Assembly: GCF_001922985.1 (NCBI RefSeq) | Contig: NZ_MRUH01000167.1 | Coordinates: forward strand, 62,001 to 126,000 | DNA length: 64,000 nucleotides | DNA from: Teredinibacter waterburyi | Lineage (GTDB): Bacteria; Pseudomonadota; Gammaproteobacteria; Pseudomonadales; Cellvibrionaceae | Reading direction: 5' to 3' | Shown here: in pieces, positions 1 through 8,576 of the stretch | How positions within the stretch are numbered: the first letter of the stretch is position 1 | How the letters are laid out: every line of letters starts with the position of its first letter | Program-made: the position numbers and the translations under genes | The notes under the pieces: model-generated | The model's database searches: none | Told to the model about the DNA's origin: nothing | What the model saw: the letters and a program-made list of their open reading frames with translations, nothing else

Positions 1-1
1 C

Positions 2-55
2 GACTTACTATCGGTTGAGGGGCTTGGCTTATTGGGAGACGACTTTAGTGGATGA
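2..55 (+). CDS. possible 3' end of an upstream gene
   Basis: The frame starting at base 2 is open to a TGA at 53-55 and would encode the last 17 residues of a protein whose body lies before the window. The main support is position: the stop is 15 bases before a strong hairpin terminator at 71-97. The peptide is too short to identify. Another frame (3-119) is also open but would run through the terminator, so it is less likely. Confidence 0.3.
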   Translation, partial: DLLSVEGLGLLGDDFSG

Positions 56-70
56 CGAAGAAAGACACAA

Positions 71-97
71 AAAAGGCAGCCGAAGCTGCCTTTTGTT
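71..97. terminator. bidirectional intrinsic terminator
   Basis: A perfect 10-bp stem (71-80 with 85-94) closes a CGAA loop. It is flanked by an A run on one side and a T run on the other, so it can work in both directions. It lies 60 bases after the stop of the cytochrome c4 gene on the minus strand and just after the possible gene end at 53-55 on the plus strand. Confidence 0.85.
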
Positions 98-158
98 TGA
101 TACCACTGAGGCCTACTGACTAAAACGTCTGGCCAGTGGCTCTAAGTGAATCGCGATC

Positions 159-815
159 TTAGTTCAAACCAGAGATAAAGTTGGCTACCGCGTCTATTTC
201 GGCATCACTCATATGCTGAGCAACGCCACGCATTGGCATGGCCTCACCATCGCTGGTGCGGTTGCCGGCACGGAAGTCTTTTAGCTGCTTAACAATGTAG
301 TCTGCATGTTGCCCGCCCAAACGTGGGTAGCCAGCTGGGGCGTTGCCCAGGCCGCGCGGAGAGTGACAACCGCTGCAAGCTGGCACGCCAGATTCAGCGT
401 TACCGGCGCGATATACCTTAGCACCCAACGCCAAGCCATCCACTTTTAAGCCGCTGTTAAGCTGTACAGTCTGCTTATTGGAGCCGCTTAACTGCATGGT
501 TTTGCCCGCATAGTAGGTCGCGATATCGGCCAGATCTTCATCGTCTAACGCATCTAACTGACCCGTCATTTCTGGAACGCTACGTGCGCCAGACTTGATA
601 GCCTTCAATTGCTGAAGAAGGTACTTTTCGCCCAAACCGGCAAGCTTAGGGAAGTTGGCCATTGCACTGTTGCCATCAGCCCCGTGACACGCAGCACAAG
701 CTGCAGTGTAAGTTTCGCCATGGGCCGCATCACCAGCATTAGACAGGCCGCTGAAAGTGCCAGCCGCAGCAAACAGGCTTAGTGAAATCAAAGTGTTACG
801 AATTCGGTTAGTCAT
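159..815 (-). CDS. diheme cytochrome c4
   Basis: Periplasmic two-heme electron carrier of 218 residues that normally passes electrons to terminal oxidases. A signal peptide ends near SNA-G at about residue 27. Two CxxCH heme sites, CAACH (about residue 40) and CSGCH (about residue 147), head two homologous cytochrome c domains, and methionines in VPEMTG and MPMRG are candidate axial ligands. The start at 815 is preferred because GGAA lies 7 bases before it; an in-frame ATG at 821 would sit on top of that site. The gene is divergent from engB, an arrangement common in pseudomonads. The aa3 oxidase at 17.5-21.9 kb is a plausible partner. Confidence 0.93.
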   Translation of the reverse strand: MTNRIRNTLISLSLFAAAGTFSGLSNAGDAAHGETYTAACAACHGADGNSAMANFPKLAGLGEKYLLQQLKAIKSGARSVPEMTGQLDALDDEDLADIATYYAGKTMQLSGSNKQTVQLNSGLKVDGLALGAKVYRAGNAESGVPACSGCHSPRGLGNAPAGYPRLGGQHADYIVKQLKDFRAGNRTSDGEAMPMRGVAQHMSDAEIDAVANFISGLN

Positions 816-1013
816 TGGCATTTCCGTTATTAACTTCGTGTTCTGAAAAAGATGAGGCTAGTGCTTTCACGCAGAGGCGTTGCTACTGCTTAAATTCCTG
901 TAGAATGGCCCACAAATCGCATTTTGGCCGTCGCAATTAGCCCTTCTGAAAAGTAGGCGCATTATATACACACTGCGCCGCCATCACATCATTATAAGAG
1001 TAGATACAGCCTT

Positions 1014-1721
1014 ATGACGGCAATAAATTTCAGGTCCGCACAATTTTTAACCAGCGCACCAACAATCAAGGAGTGCCCAGAGGAAACTGGCGCAGAAGTG
1101 GCTTTTGCCGGTCGTTCCAATGCAGGTAAGTCTAGCGCGATCAACCGCCTAACCCAAAATCACAAGCTTGCCCGCACCAGTAAAACCCCAGGCCGCACCC
1201 AGCTCATCAACTATTTTAACCTCGATGAAGATGCTCAACAGCGCTTGGTAGACCTACCAGGTTACGGTTACGCCAAGGTGCCGCTAAAAACGAAAATCCT
1301 TTGGCAAAAACACCTTTCTGAATACTTACATGAACGCCAATCCCTAAAATGCTTAGTATTGTTGATGGATATTCGCCACCCAATGCAGGAATTCGACACC
1401 ATGATGCTTAACTGGGCCGTCGATGCCGAAATGCCTGTTCATATTTTACTGACTAAAGCCGACAAACTAACTCGTGGCGCCGCTAAAAATGCACTATTTG
1501 CGGTGATAAAGACACTAAAAGAAGCGAACATAACCGATCTTGTTACAGCGCAGACCTTTTCGTCACTGAAGGGCGATGGCGTTCCCGAATTAGAGAAGGT
1601 ACTAAAATATTGGCTGAAGCTGGACACTGTCGATACTAGTCACACAGGCCAAATGCCTATAGATGCCATCGATACCGACAACCACGATTCACAGGATATC
1701 GATCCTGACAACAACCCCTAG
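1014..1721 (+). CDS. engB: ribosome biogenesis GTPase EngB (YihA)
   Basis: TrmE-Era-EngA-EngB superfamily GTPase of 235 residues, needed for assembly of the 50S ribosomal subunit. The G1 loop is GRSNAGKS (residues 33-40), G3 is DLPG (80-83) followed by YGYAKV, typical of EngB, and G4 is TKAD (146-149). The last 30 or so residues form an acidic, Asp-rich tail beyond the usual family end at about 205-210, with no recognised function. The gene stands alone, divergent from cytochrome c4, and is followed by a long gene-free stretch. Confidence 0.95.
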   Translation: MTAINFRSAQFLTSAPTIKECPEETGAEVAFAGRSNAGKSSAINRLTQNHKLARTSKTPGRTQLINYFNLDEDAQQRLVDLPGYGYAKVPLKTKILWQKHLSEYLHERQSLKCLVLLMDIRHPMQEFDTMMLNWAVDAEMPVHILLTKADKLTRGAAKNALFAVIKTLKEANITDLVTAQTFSSLKGDGVPELEKVLKYWLKLDTVDTSHTGQMPIDAIDTDNHDSQDIDPDNNP

Positions 1722-2209
1722 CCTAGCCAGTCGCAAATTATGCCGGCTAGCTCTCCTTAATTCTTAAACGCACATTAAAGCTTCGGCATTAATGGCACCT
1801 CGATCTCGCCGAGCGCTGCTCGGCGTGCTGACCGCTTCTATTAACGTCGCTCGCCTCCGGTACACCTACAGCCCGCAAATAAACCACTTACTAGCCTGAG
1901 CCTAACTACACGCCCCCAAACAGCCAGAATGGCGTCTCAAATAACATACTAAGCACATCAACGCAATAAAAACTACGACTTTAGTACCTATCAAAATGAT
2001 CTAAAAATACAGCTGTAATAGCCTAATATATATACTATACGGCGCTTAATTCATCTATACTCGAAATTAAGTGTGATATATATCACACATATCTGATTTT
2101 CGACAGAGGCTTTATCACGTAGGCTCTAGAGTGTTTTTCATGCTTTAGTGCCAATATTGTAACGCGTGTATTTTGGCCGATAAAACTACAATAACGAGAG
2201 GAAACCTAG
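1722..2209. other. gene-free region between engB and the cellulase
   Basis: 488 bases with no credible ORF. It holds an 8-bp perfect hairpin with a 3-base loop at 1807-1825 that lacks a T run, so it is not a standard terminator. It then becomes AT-rich, with a CRP-type operator at 2071-2088 and the cellulase 5' leader. I could not assign a -35/-10 pair with confidence. Confidence 0.6.
2071..2088. promoter_or_regulatory. CRP-type operator upstream of the cellulase
   Basis: An 18-bp perfect palindrome contains TGTGA-N6-TCACA (2072-2087), the consensus half-sites of the cAMP receptor protein family (Crp/Vfr). Its centre is 130 bases before the GTG start of the endoglucanase. Catabolite control of a cellulase would be sensible, but binding is inferred from sequence only. 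Confidence 0.75.
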
Positions 2210-3655
2210 GTGAATTTAACTAAATCTTTGGCGCTAACAAGCGCCCTACTATTCTCATCAGCGGCCTTCGCCGCCGTACCCCCATTAACCGTTGAAGGCA
2301 ATAAAATACTCAGCGGAGGCGCAGCCAAAAGTTTCGCCGGTAACAGCTATTTTTGGAGCAATAATGGCTGGGGCGCCGAAAAGTTTTATAACGCCGATGT
2401 TGTAAGCTGGCTTAAACAAGACTGGAATTCGTCTCTTATCCGCGCCGCCATGGGCGTAGAGGATAATGGCGGCTATTTGGATGACCCCACGGGTAACTTA
2501 AACCGCGTAACGAAGGTTGTCGACGCAGCGATTGCCAACGACATGTATGTGATTATCGATTGGCACTCGCATCACGCAGAGGATCACAAATCAGAAGCCA
2601 TCAGCTTCTTCGAACAGATGGCCAGCCTTTACGGCGACTACGATAATGTCATTTACGAAATCTACAACGAGCCTTTACAGGTATCCTGGAGTAACACCAT
2701 CAAGCCTTATGCAGTTGATGTAGTTAAGGCTATTCGCGCCATAGATCCAGACAACCTTATTATTGTCGGCACTCCAGTGTGGTCTCAGGATGTGGACGTC
2801 GCCTCTGCAGACCCTATTACAGGTTACGCCAACATCGCTTACACCATTCACTTTTATGCCGGTACACATGGCGAAAGCTTGCGCAGTAAAGTACGTACCG
2901 CACTGAACAATGGTGTTGCGGTATTCGCGACAGAATGGGGTTCGGTGAATGCCGACGGCGACGGCGGTGTTGCTGAAGCTGAAACCAATGCCTGGATGGA
3001 CTTCTTCAAGCAAAACAATATCAGTCACGCCAACTGGTCGATTACAGATAAAGCGGAAGGTGCATCGATTCTCAACCCTGGTGCGAGCACCACCGGCGGC
3101 TGGTCAAGTTCGGAACTGACCACGTCGGGCAAGTTTGTGCGCAACTTGATATCTGGCTGGGGTACGACTGCTGGGGCTGGCTCGTCTAGTTCAAGTTCCT
3201 CTAGTTCGTCAAGTTCTAGCTCTTCCGGCTCAGCTTCTAGTGGCGTACAGCAGTGTAATTGGTATGGAACCCTTACACCCGTTTGTAGCAATACCAGTAG
3301 TGGTTGGGGATACGAAAATGGCGCCAGTTGTGTTGCCAGTAGCACCTGTTCTGCTCAGGGTGGTGGCTACGGTTTAGTCGACGCTGCGACTGGCTCAAGT
3401 AGTTCATCGAGCTCTAGTAGCTCCTCTAGCTCCTCTAGCTCAAGTAGCTCAAGTAGCTCTTCAAGTTCTAGCAGCTCAAGCTCTTCCAGTTCCAGCAGTA
3501 GTTCAAGCTCTTCCAGTTCATCTGGCGGCAATACGTCCGGCGGTGTGTGTGACTGGTATGGCTCGAATGTACCACTATGCGAAGTCGCTAGCACCGGTTG
3601 GGGCTGGGAGAATCAAGTAAGCTGTATTTCGGTTAGCGCTTGTAACAACCGCTAA
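2210..3655 (+). CDS. secreted GH5 endoglucanase with two CBM10 modules
   Basis: Extracellular beta-1,4-endoglucanase of 481 residues. A signal peptide (1-21, ends AFA) leads to a GH5 catalytic domain (about 25-315). The acid/base is E154 in NEP and the nucleophile E242 in TEWG, with the DWHSHH active-site segment at 118-122. A linker of 15 serines (325-339) leads to one CBM10 (349-380, CNWYG to C380), and a linker of 43 consecutive serines (396-438) leads to a second (447-478, CDWYG). CBM10 binds crystalline cellulose; polyserine linkers are typical of Saccharophagus, Teredinibacter and Cellvibrio. The start is GTG with GAGAGGA seven bases upstream. It is monocistronic, with a CRP-type site upstream and a terminator at 3679. 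Confidence 0.95.
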   Translation: MNLTKSLALTSALLFSSAAFAAVPPLTVEGNKILSGGAAKSFAGNSYFWSNNGWGAEKFYNADVVSWLKQDWNSSLIRAAMGVEDNGGYLDDPTGNLNRVTKVVDAAIANDMYVIIDWHSHHAEDHKSEAISFFEQMASLYGDYDNVIYEIYNEPLQVSWSNTIKPYAVDVVKAIRAIDPDNLIIVGTPVWSQDVDVASADPITGYANIAYTIHFYAGTHGESLRSKVRTALNNGVAVFATEWGSVNADGDGGVAEAETNAWMDFFKQNNISHANWSITDKAEGASILNPGASTTGGWSSSELTTSGKFVRNLISGWGTTAGAGSSSSSSSSSSSSSSSGSASSGVQQCNWYGTLTPVCSNTSSGWGYENGASCVASSTCSAQGGGYGLVDAATGSSSSSSSSSSSSSSSSSSSSSSSSSSSSSSSSSSSSSSSSSSSGGNTSGGVCDWYGSNVPLCEVASTGWGWENQVSCISVSACNNR

Positions 3656-3678
3656 TCTATTAGTTAAGCAACAATGCT

Positions 3679-3704
3679 AAAAGCCGGCGTAAGCCGGTTT
3701 TTTT
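3679..3704 (+). terminator. intrinsic terminator of the cellulase gene
   Basis: A stem of about nine pairs (four C/G pairs, a G-T wobble and four A-T pairs) with a 6-base loop runs into seven Ts, 24 bases after the cellulase stop codon. Confidence 0.85.
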
Positions 3705-3721
3705 CGTCTGTATCCACACTT

Positions 3722-3935
3722 TACATCGCCGCTCTCGCACATCCTTGTGCTTCACGGCATACGTACATCCACGCCGTACATCGCCGCTCTCGCACATCCC
3801 TGTGCTTCACGGCATACGTACATCCACGCCGTACATCGCCGCTCTCGCACATCCCTGTGCTTCACGGCATACGTACATCCATACCGTACATCGCCGCTCT
3901 CGCACATCCCTGTGCTTCACGGCATACGTACATCC
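3722..3935. repeat. 55-bp tandem repeat array, four copies
   Basis: Units start at 3722, 3777, 3832 and 3887; the last is cut at 49 bases. Copies differ at only one to three positions. Each unit holds a hairpin GCACA-TCCC-TGTGC (TCCT in copy 1), and an outer inverted repeat ACGGC...GCCGT spans each of the first two unit junctions. The final unit ends in a palindrome, GTACA-TCC-TGTAC (3928-3940). The array lies between the cellulase terminator and the terminator of the convergent aldo/keto reductase gene. Short ORFs across it only reflect the periodicity. It is not CRISPR: there are no unique spacers. Confidence 0.9.
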
Positions 3936-3942
3936 TGTACAT

Positions 3943-3971
3943 AAAAAAGCCCCGCCAGAGGGGGCGGGGCT
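3943..3971 (-). terminator. intrinsic terminator, minus strand
   Basis: AGCCCCGCC (3948-3956) pairs perfectly with 3963-3971, and the minus-strand transcript then reads into six Us (A run at 3943-3948). It lies 125 bases after the stop of the aldo/keto reductase gene on the same strand. The A run and start of the stem are shared with a second locus at 41351. Confidence 0.8.
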
Positions 3972-4095
3972 AAGAGTCACTTTGGGAAGCTAGATCAATA
4001 AATCTGGAGAAAACTTCATGTACCTACTAGGTACACTTAATATGACCCAAGGCTTTATCAATAAGTTCAAAAAAGTTTCGCAAGACCGAAAAAAT

Positions 4096-5094
4096 CTAAA
4101 TCAGCTCCCAGCGAACCGGTTCGTCGGGGCGGTTTTGAACGATGTTTTCGATACGCTCGTTCACTTCGGCGGTAATTTTCTCAATAGCTTCAAGCGCTTT
4201 AACGTTATCGACTAGTTGTGCGGTGCGGGAAGCACCCAGAATAACGGTACTCACATTGGGGTTTTTAAGGCACCAAGCTAAAGCTAGGTGGTGTACCGGT
4301 ACACCTATGTCCTGCGCCACTTCACTGAGGGCTCGGGTTTTTTCGATTTTCGACTGACCTTCTTCAGACTCATACATTTCTTTCAGCCATTCGTAACCGG
4401 GCAGGTTAAGGCGACCATCACTACCAATACCCTGATTGTACTTGCCGGTTAATACACCGCTTGCCAATGGCGACCAAACAGTTGTACCCAAGCCAACGCC
4501 GGTATAAAGATCACGATATTCATCTTCCACGCGGTTTCGCTCAAACAGGTTGTACTGTGGTTGTTCCATGGTAGGCGGCGTTAGGTTGTCGCGACGAGCT
4601 ACATGGTGCGCTTCCATAATCTGCTGAGCGCTCCACTCGGATGTTCCCCAATAGATCACTTTGCCCTGCAAGACCAAGTTGTGCATGGCACGCACGGTTT
4701 CTTCAACGGGTGTATCCAAGTCTGGACGGTGGCAAAAGTAGAGATCGAGGTAATCCACCTGTAGACGTGTCAATGCGGCATTGCAGGCATCGGTAACATG
4801 TTTGGCGCTTAAACCTAATTGAGTAGGTTTTTTACCACCCCAAAAGACCTTGCTGGAAACACAGAATTCATCTCGTGGCAGGCCCAAGTCTTTGATCGCG
4901 TTACCCATTACGATTTCAGACTCACCCGCTTCGTAGCCCTCGGCATTGTCAAAAAAATTAATACCCAAATCGAACGCCGTTTTGATCATATCTTTCGCCA
5001 AGCCTACATCGACTTGCTTGCCAAAGGTTACCCATGAACCCAGAGATAGTGCGCTGACTTTAAGGCCGGACTTGCCGAGTTTACGATATTGCAT
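4096..5094 (-). CDS. aldo/keto reductase, Kv-beta-like
   Basis: NADP(H)-dependent oxidoreductase of 332 residues with a predicted TIM barrel. The catalytic tetrad is visible as D49, Y54, K82 and H122. The N-terminal YRKLGKSGLKVSALSLG and the segment YWGTSEWS place it in the voltage-gated potassium channel beta-like branch (AKR6/AKR14), usually carbonyl reductases; the substrate cannot be read from sequence. It is transcribed as a single gene, about 200 bases after the lactonase-like gene on the same strand, with its own terminator at 3943-3971. No potassium channel gene is adjacent. Confidence 0.9.
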   Translation of the reverse strand: MQYRKLGKSGLKVSALSLGSWVTFGKQVDVGLAKDMIKTAFDLGINFFDNAEGYEAGESEIVMGNAIKDLGLPRDEFCVSSKVFWGGKKPTQLGLSAKHVTDACNAALTRLQVDYLDLYFCHRPDLDTPVEETVRAMHNLVLQGKVIYWGTSEWSAQQIMEAHHVARRDNLTPPTMEQPQYNLFERNRVEDEYRDLYTGVGLGTTVWSPLASGVLTGKYNQGIGSDGRLNLPGYEWLKEMYESEEGQSKIEKTRALSEVAQDIGVPVHHLALAWCLKNPNVSTVILGASRTAQLVDNVKALEAIEKITAEVNERIENIVQNRPDEPVRWELI

Positions 5095-5291
5095 AAGGTG
5101 GTCTCACTTGGGAAAAAAGAATCGATTTTACAGGGCTAGGCGTAAAGGTAGGGTTAGCTCCACAGTTCAACGGCCCGTTACGCGTTTAAGTCGTATCAGC
5201 AGGTGTGAACCATTTACTTCGGGCTCGCTAAGCTATGTACCTATATCCGCTCGAGGTCTAATCCTAGACGGAGGCGACGCCCCCACCGGTT

Positions 5292-6515
5292 TTATTTTTC
5301 TTGCCAGAGACCAATATAAGTCGGCTGACCAAGGTCCCATTTGCGGCCGCTAAAGCTCAACAAGCCATCACTGTTAACATCCAGTAAAACCAGCGAGTTA
5401 CTTTCTTCGTTTACAACGAACAGTACCTTGGCGTCATCCAATAATAAAAATCCGCGCGGCCATTTCCCTTGGGTCGAAAAGGTTTGGCTTAAGCTCAGCC
5501 CGCCGTCAACTGCCACTTGGAAAACTGCAATGGAGTTGTGACCGCGATTGCTCACGTAAAGATGTGCGCCATCTGCCGATAATTGAATGTGGGCCGATTG
5601 CGAGTGCTCACTAAAGTCGCGGGGCAAACTCGATAAATTTTGCTGCTCCACAAATTCACCCGACGCCGTAACCCTTACCACGCTAACGGTATTAGCGAGC
5701 TCGTTGACAATGTAAGCGTGACTACCGGCTTTATCAAAAACCATGTGCCTAGGGCCAGCACCTGCGGCGGCTTTAAACGCAACAAAGCCCTCGCCAAGCT
5801 CGCCGTTCACAGCGTTGAATCGATAACCCATTACGGTGTCGATACCTAAATCGACTGCATACAAAATATCGCCCGTATTATTCCAGCCTACCCAGTGTGC
5901 GTGGGGGGCTTCTTGTCGATTTTTGTTGGGGCCGTTACCGCGATGTTGACGCAGTTGTGGTTCCGACGCCGGAACGCCGGTTTCTGTATCCACCTTAAAA
6001 ACAGCAAGATTGCCGCCCATGTAATTACCGACCGCAAGGTATTGCATATCTGGGCTGAGTGCGGCGTGGCAGGGAGATGCACCGCCGCTGGCTTTGCTAT
6101 CAATTAAACTCGCTCGTGGTTTTTCACTAAACCATCGAAAACTATTGAGTTCACCTGGGTCTTTTTCGTCTACGGCGTAGACGGTTTGATTACTAGGGCT
6201 AAGACTCAACCAAGATGGATTATGGGTCTTTGCAATCAATACCGGTTCACCCAAATTTTTTGTGCTTGCATCAAAACCAACCGCGTAGATTCCTTCGCTA
6301 AGCGGTAAGGGCTTACCATCAGCGTCTAGGCTTGGCGCTGCGGGAGTGTATGAACCGATCAACAAGGTATGAGTGATATCTAATTTTTCCATAGCATGTG
6401 GACTTGATGGATCGCTGACCGTGGCAGCGGGCTTCTGTTGGCAGCCAGAAACTACAGCCGCTATTAATAGCGTCGGTAATAAAACGCGACGTACTTTCAA
6501 ACAAAAATCAATCAT
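5292..6515 (-). CDS. lactonase-family beta-propeller lipoprotein
   Basis: 407 residues. A lipoprotein signal ends in VSG-C25, followed by Gln, so lipidation and an outer-membrane location are expected. The rest matches the 6-phosphogluconolactonase-like (YbhE-type) seven-bladed propeller: LIGSYT near residue 52, GNYMGGNLAVF, and GAGPRHMVF, which carries the family's conserved Arg-His. The start ATG overlaps the uxuA stop by one base (TAATG), so translation is probably coupled. The context suggests hydrolysis of an aldono- or urono-lactone before uptake or oxidation, but this is inference. A cytosolic Pgl role is unlikely given the lipobox. Confidence 0.85.
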   Translation of the reverse strand: MIDFCLKVRRVLLPTLLIAAVVSGCQQKPAATVSDPSSPHAMEKLDITHTLLIGSYTPAAPSLDADGKPLPLSEGIYAVGFDASTKNLGEPVLIAKTHNPSWLSLSPSNQTVYAVDEKDPGELNSFRWFSEKPRASLIDSKASGGASPCHAALSPDMQYLAVGNYMGGNLAVFKVDTETGVPASEPQLRQHRGNGPNKNRQEAPHAHWVGWNNTGDILYAVDLGIDTVMGYRFNAVNGELGEGFVAFKAAAGAGPRHMVFDKAGSHAYIVNELANTVSVVRVTASGEFVEQQNLSSLPRDFSEHSQSAHIQLSADGAHLYVSNRGHNSIAVFQVAVDGGLSLSQTFSTQGKWPRGFLLLDDAKVLFVVNEESNSLVLLDVNSDGLLSFSGRKWDLGQPTYIGLWQEK

Positions 6516-7705
6516 TAGGCAACCATTCCCCGCGCTATCCCCAATTCCAAGCCGCGCAATTCGGCCAAGCCTTTAAGTCGACCGATGGCGGAATAGCCTG
6601 GATTCGTTTTCTTTTTAAGATCATCCAATATTTGGTGGCCGTGATCGGGGCGCATCGGTATCGATACGTTACGCGCTCGCGACACCTGTAAAATCGCTTT
6701 AATCACCTCGTACATATCAATACTGCCATCGAGATGCTGGGCCTCGTAAAAGCTACCGTAATCTTCTCGTTGAGTATTACGCAGGTGAATAAACTCAATG
6801 CGTTCGCCAAAGGTTTTAATCATCTCGACCAAATTGTTATCGGCTCGAATACTAAAAGACCCCGCGCAAAAACACAGGCCGTTAGATTTGTTTGGCACTG
6901 CGCTAAAAATATCGGTGAGGTCCTGCGCAGTACTCACAACACGTGGCAATCCGTAAATGGCAAAGGGCGGATCATCGGGATGCACCACTAACTTAACCCC
7001 AACTTCGTCGGCAACGGGGCACACTTGTTTTAGAAAATAGATAAGATTTTGTTTGTATTTTTCCGGGCCAATATCGTGATACGCCATAATCGCCTGCAAA
7101 AACATTTCGGTAGAGAAGGTCACTTCACTGCCCGGCAAACCCGCGACTATGGTTTGCTCTAGGGCAATCTTATCTGCGTCGTTCAACTGCTGATATTTTT
7201 GCAACGCTAGGGTTTGCACCTCGGCGCTGTAATCGGCGGCGGCGTTTGGCCGCTGCAAAATATGAATATCGTAAGCGGCCACTTCAATCATATCGAACCG
7301 CAGTGCTTTACCGCCGTCGGGCATGGCAAAGTTAAGGTCGGTGCGCGTCCAATCCAACAGCGGCATAAAGTTGTAGGTAATCACTCCGACGCCACAGGCC
7401 GCCAGGTTGCGTAGGCTTGTTTTATAATTTTCAATATAGGTTTCGAAGCCGGCCGCTTGCGATTTAATATCTTCGTGTACCGGTAAACTTTCCACCACAC
7501 TCCAGCGCATACCCGCCGCTTCGATTTCAGTTTTACGCGCCTGAATCTCTGCCACTTCCCACACCACACCATTCGCAATTTGGTGTAACGCACTCACCAC
7601 GCCGCTACAACCCGCTTGGCGTAAATCACTTAACGTCACTGGGTCTTTGGGGCCAAACCAGCGCATGGTCTGTTCCATTAAATTAGCTTTAAACTGAACG
7701 TTCAT
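6515..7705 (-). CDS. uxuA: mannonate dehydratase UxuA
   Basis: Cytoplasmic enzyme of 396 residues that dehydrates D-mannonate to 2-keto-3-deoxygluconate in glucuronate breakdown. The N-terminal MRWFGPKDPVTLSDLRQAG and the stretches VVESLPVHEDIK, HPDDPPF, FCAGSF and PMRPDHGH are typical of UxuA, including His, Cys and Asp residues of the metal site. ATG at 7705 follows GAGG by 8 bases. It lies 30 bases after the gamma-carbonic-anhydrase-like gene and is coupled to the lactonase gene downstream, forming a probable three-gene operon. No uxuB, uxaC or kdgK gene is in the window. Confidence 0.95.
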   Translation of the reverse strand: MNVQFKANLMEQTMRWFGPKDPVTLSDLRQAGCSGVVSALHQIANGVVWEVAEIQARKTEIEAAGMRWSVVESLPVHEDIKSQAAGFETYIENYKTSLRNLAACGVGVITYNFMPLLDWTRTDLNFAMPDGGKALRFDMIEVAAYDIHILQRPNAAADYSAEVQTLALQKYQQLNDADKIALEQTIVAGLPGSEVTFSTEMFLQAIMAYHDIGPEKYKQNLIYFLKQVCPVADEVGVKLVVHPDDPPFAIYGLPRVVSTAQDLTDIFSAVPNKSNGLCFCAGSFSIRADNNLVEMIKTFGERIEFIHLRNTQREDYGSFYEAQHLDGSIDMYEVIKAILQVSRARNVSIPMRPDHGHQILDDLKKKTNPGYSAIGRLKGLAELRGLELGIARGMVA

Positions 7706-7735
7706 GGTGGAACCTCGAAAAAAATTGTCAGTAAA

Positions 7736-8293
7736 CTACGCGAGTGATTTTTGTTCGCGTAGATATTCGTTTTTAAGCGCTACATAGTTTTGTGCTGAAT
7801 AACTAAAAAAGGCTTTTTCTGAATCTTTAAGTGGCCGCGCCTGTTTTACCGGGCTGCCAACGTAGAGATAACCCGACTCCAGTCGCTTGCCTGGGGGCAC
7901 CAAACTGCCGGCGCCAATCATCACTTCATCTTCAACTACCGCACCATCTAATACTGTCGCACCTATGCCAATTAGGACTCGGCTGCCAATGCGGCAGCCA
8001 TGCAAGCAAGCGCCGTGGCCGATGGTGACATCATCGCCGATAACCAGCGGATAACCTGCGGGATTATAGTCGCTCGCATGGGTAATATGCAGTACCGCAT
8101 TATCTTGCACGCTGGTGCGCGCGCCGATCTGAATAGAATGCATATCGCCGCGAATGACCGCGCAAGGCCACACCGACACATCGTCCCCCAACGTGGCATC
8201 GCCGATAACCACGGCGCTGGGGTCAACAAAAACCTCAACCCCTAAGCTGGGCGACACGCCGCGAAATGGGCGAATATTATCGATGCTGCTCAT
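7736..8293 (-). CDS. gamma-carbonic anhydrase-like hexapeptide protein (YrdA/PaaY type)
   Basis: 185-residue left-handed beta-helix protein with hexapeptide repeats (VVIGDA, LGDDVSVWP, IQIGARTSVQ, LVIGDDVTIG). Three candidate metal-binding histidines lie in VLHITH and TIGHGACLHG, as in YrdA/CaiE/PaaY relatives. Activity may be carbonic anhydrase or thioesterase; family members are often weakly active, so the role is unsure. The ATG at 8293 is chosen because GGAGAG ends eight bases before it; an in-frame TTG at 8308 lies within that ribosome binding site. First gene of the probable uxuA operon. Confidence 0.88.
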   Translation of the reverse strand: MSSIDNIRPFRGVSPSLGVEVFVDPSAVVIGDATLGDDVSVWPCAVIRGDMHSIQIGARTSVQDNAVLHITHASDYNPAGYPLVIGDDVTIGHGACLHGCRIGSRVLIGIGATVLDGAVVEDEVMIGAGSLVPPGKRLESGYLYVGSPVKQARPLKDSEKAFFSYSAQNYVALKNEYLREQKSLA

Positions 8294-8538
8294 GCTTAAA
8301 CTCTCCAAATACGTCGGCTAAAGCCCAACAGGGCGACTAGCCTAATCAATAAGTAGGGAATACTAACACCTCCAGAACTGGAGCCGCTATCGTCATTAGA
8401 GTAGTCAGCGGGTACTAGAGCGTCATCGCAGGAACCGATCACTAGGGGTATTAGAGTATTGGTGCGTCGAAAAGTACACTGGGGTTTGTACAGCGGCTCG
8501 CGGCAAATAGAGCGGAACGAGAAGTTTAGGTGGGTTTT

Positions 8539-8552
8539 ATTCCGAACGGAAT
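8539..8552. other. 14-bp perfect palindrome
   Basis: ATTCCG-AA-CGGAAT lies 25 bases after the stop of the HD-GYP-like gene. No T run follows on either strand, so it may be an mRNA-end hairpin or a protein site; no function is assigned. Confidence 0.4.
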
Positions 8553-8576
8553 ACGGAACTTGTTATCGGCTACTAA

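Noticed and set aside
1807-1825. Terminator of engB
   Set aside because: The 8-bp hairpin is perfect but lacks a T run and lies about 90 bases after the stop, so it is noted only as a structure.
3025-3594. Minus-strand frames rich in Glu and Leu opposite the cellulase
   Set aside because: They are the antisense of the polyserine linkers and CBM10 modules; no start signals.
3722-3935. CRISPR array
   Set aside because: The unit repeats head to tail with no unique spacers, and there are no cas genes.
3674-3993. Several overlapping short plus-strand frames over the tandem repeats
   Set aside because: They encode the same low-complexity peptide in different frames because of the 55-bp periodicity; no ribosome binding sites, and a terminator precedes them.
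4018-4215. 65-codon plus-strand frame at the end of the aldo/keto reductase
   Set aside because: Most of it is antisense to a well-supported gene; no ribosome binding site or family.
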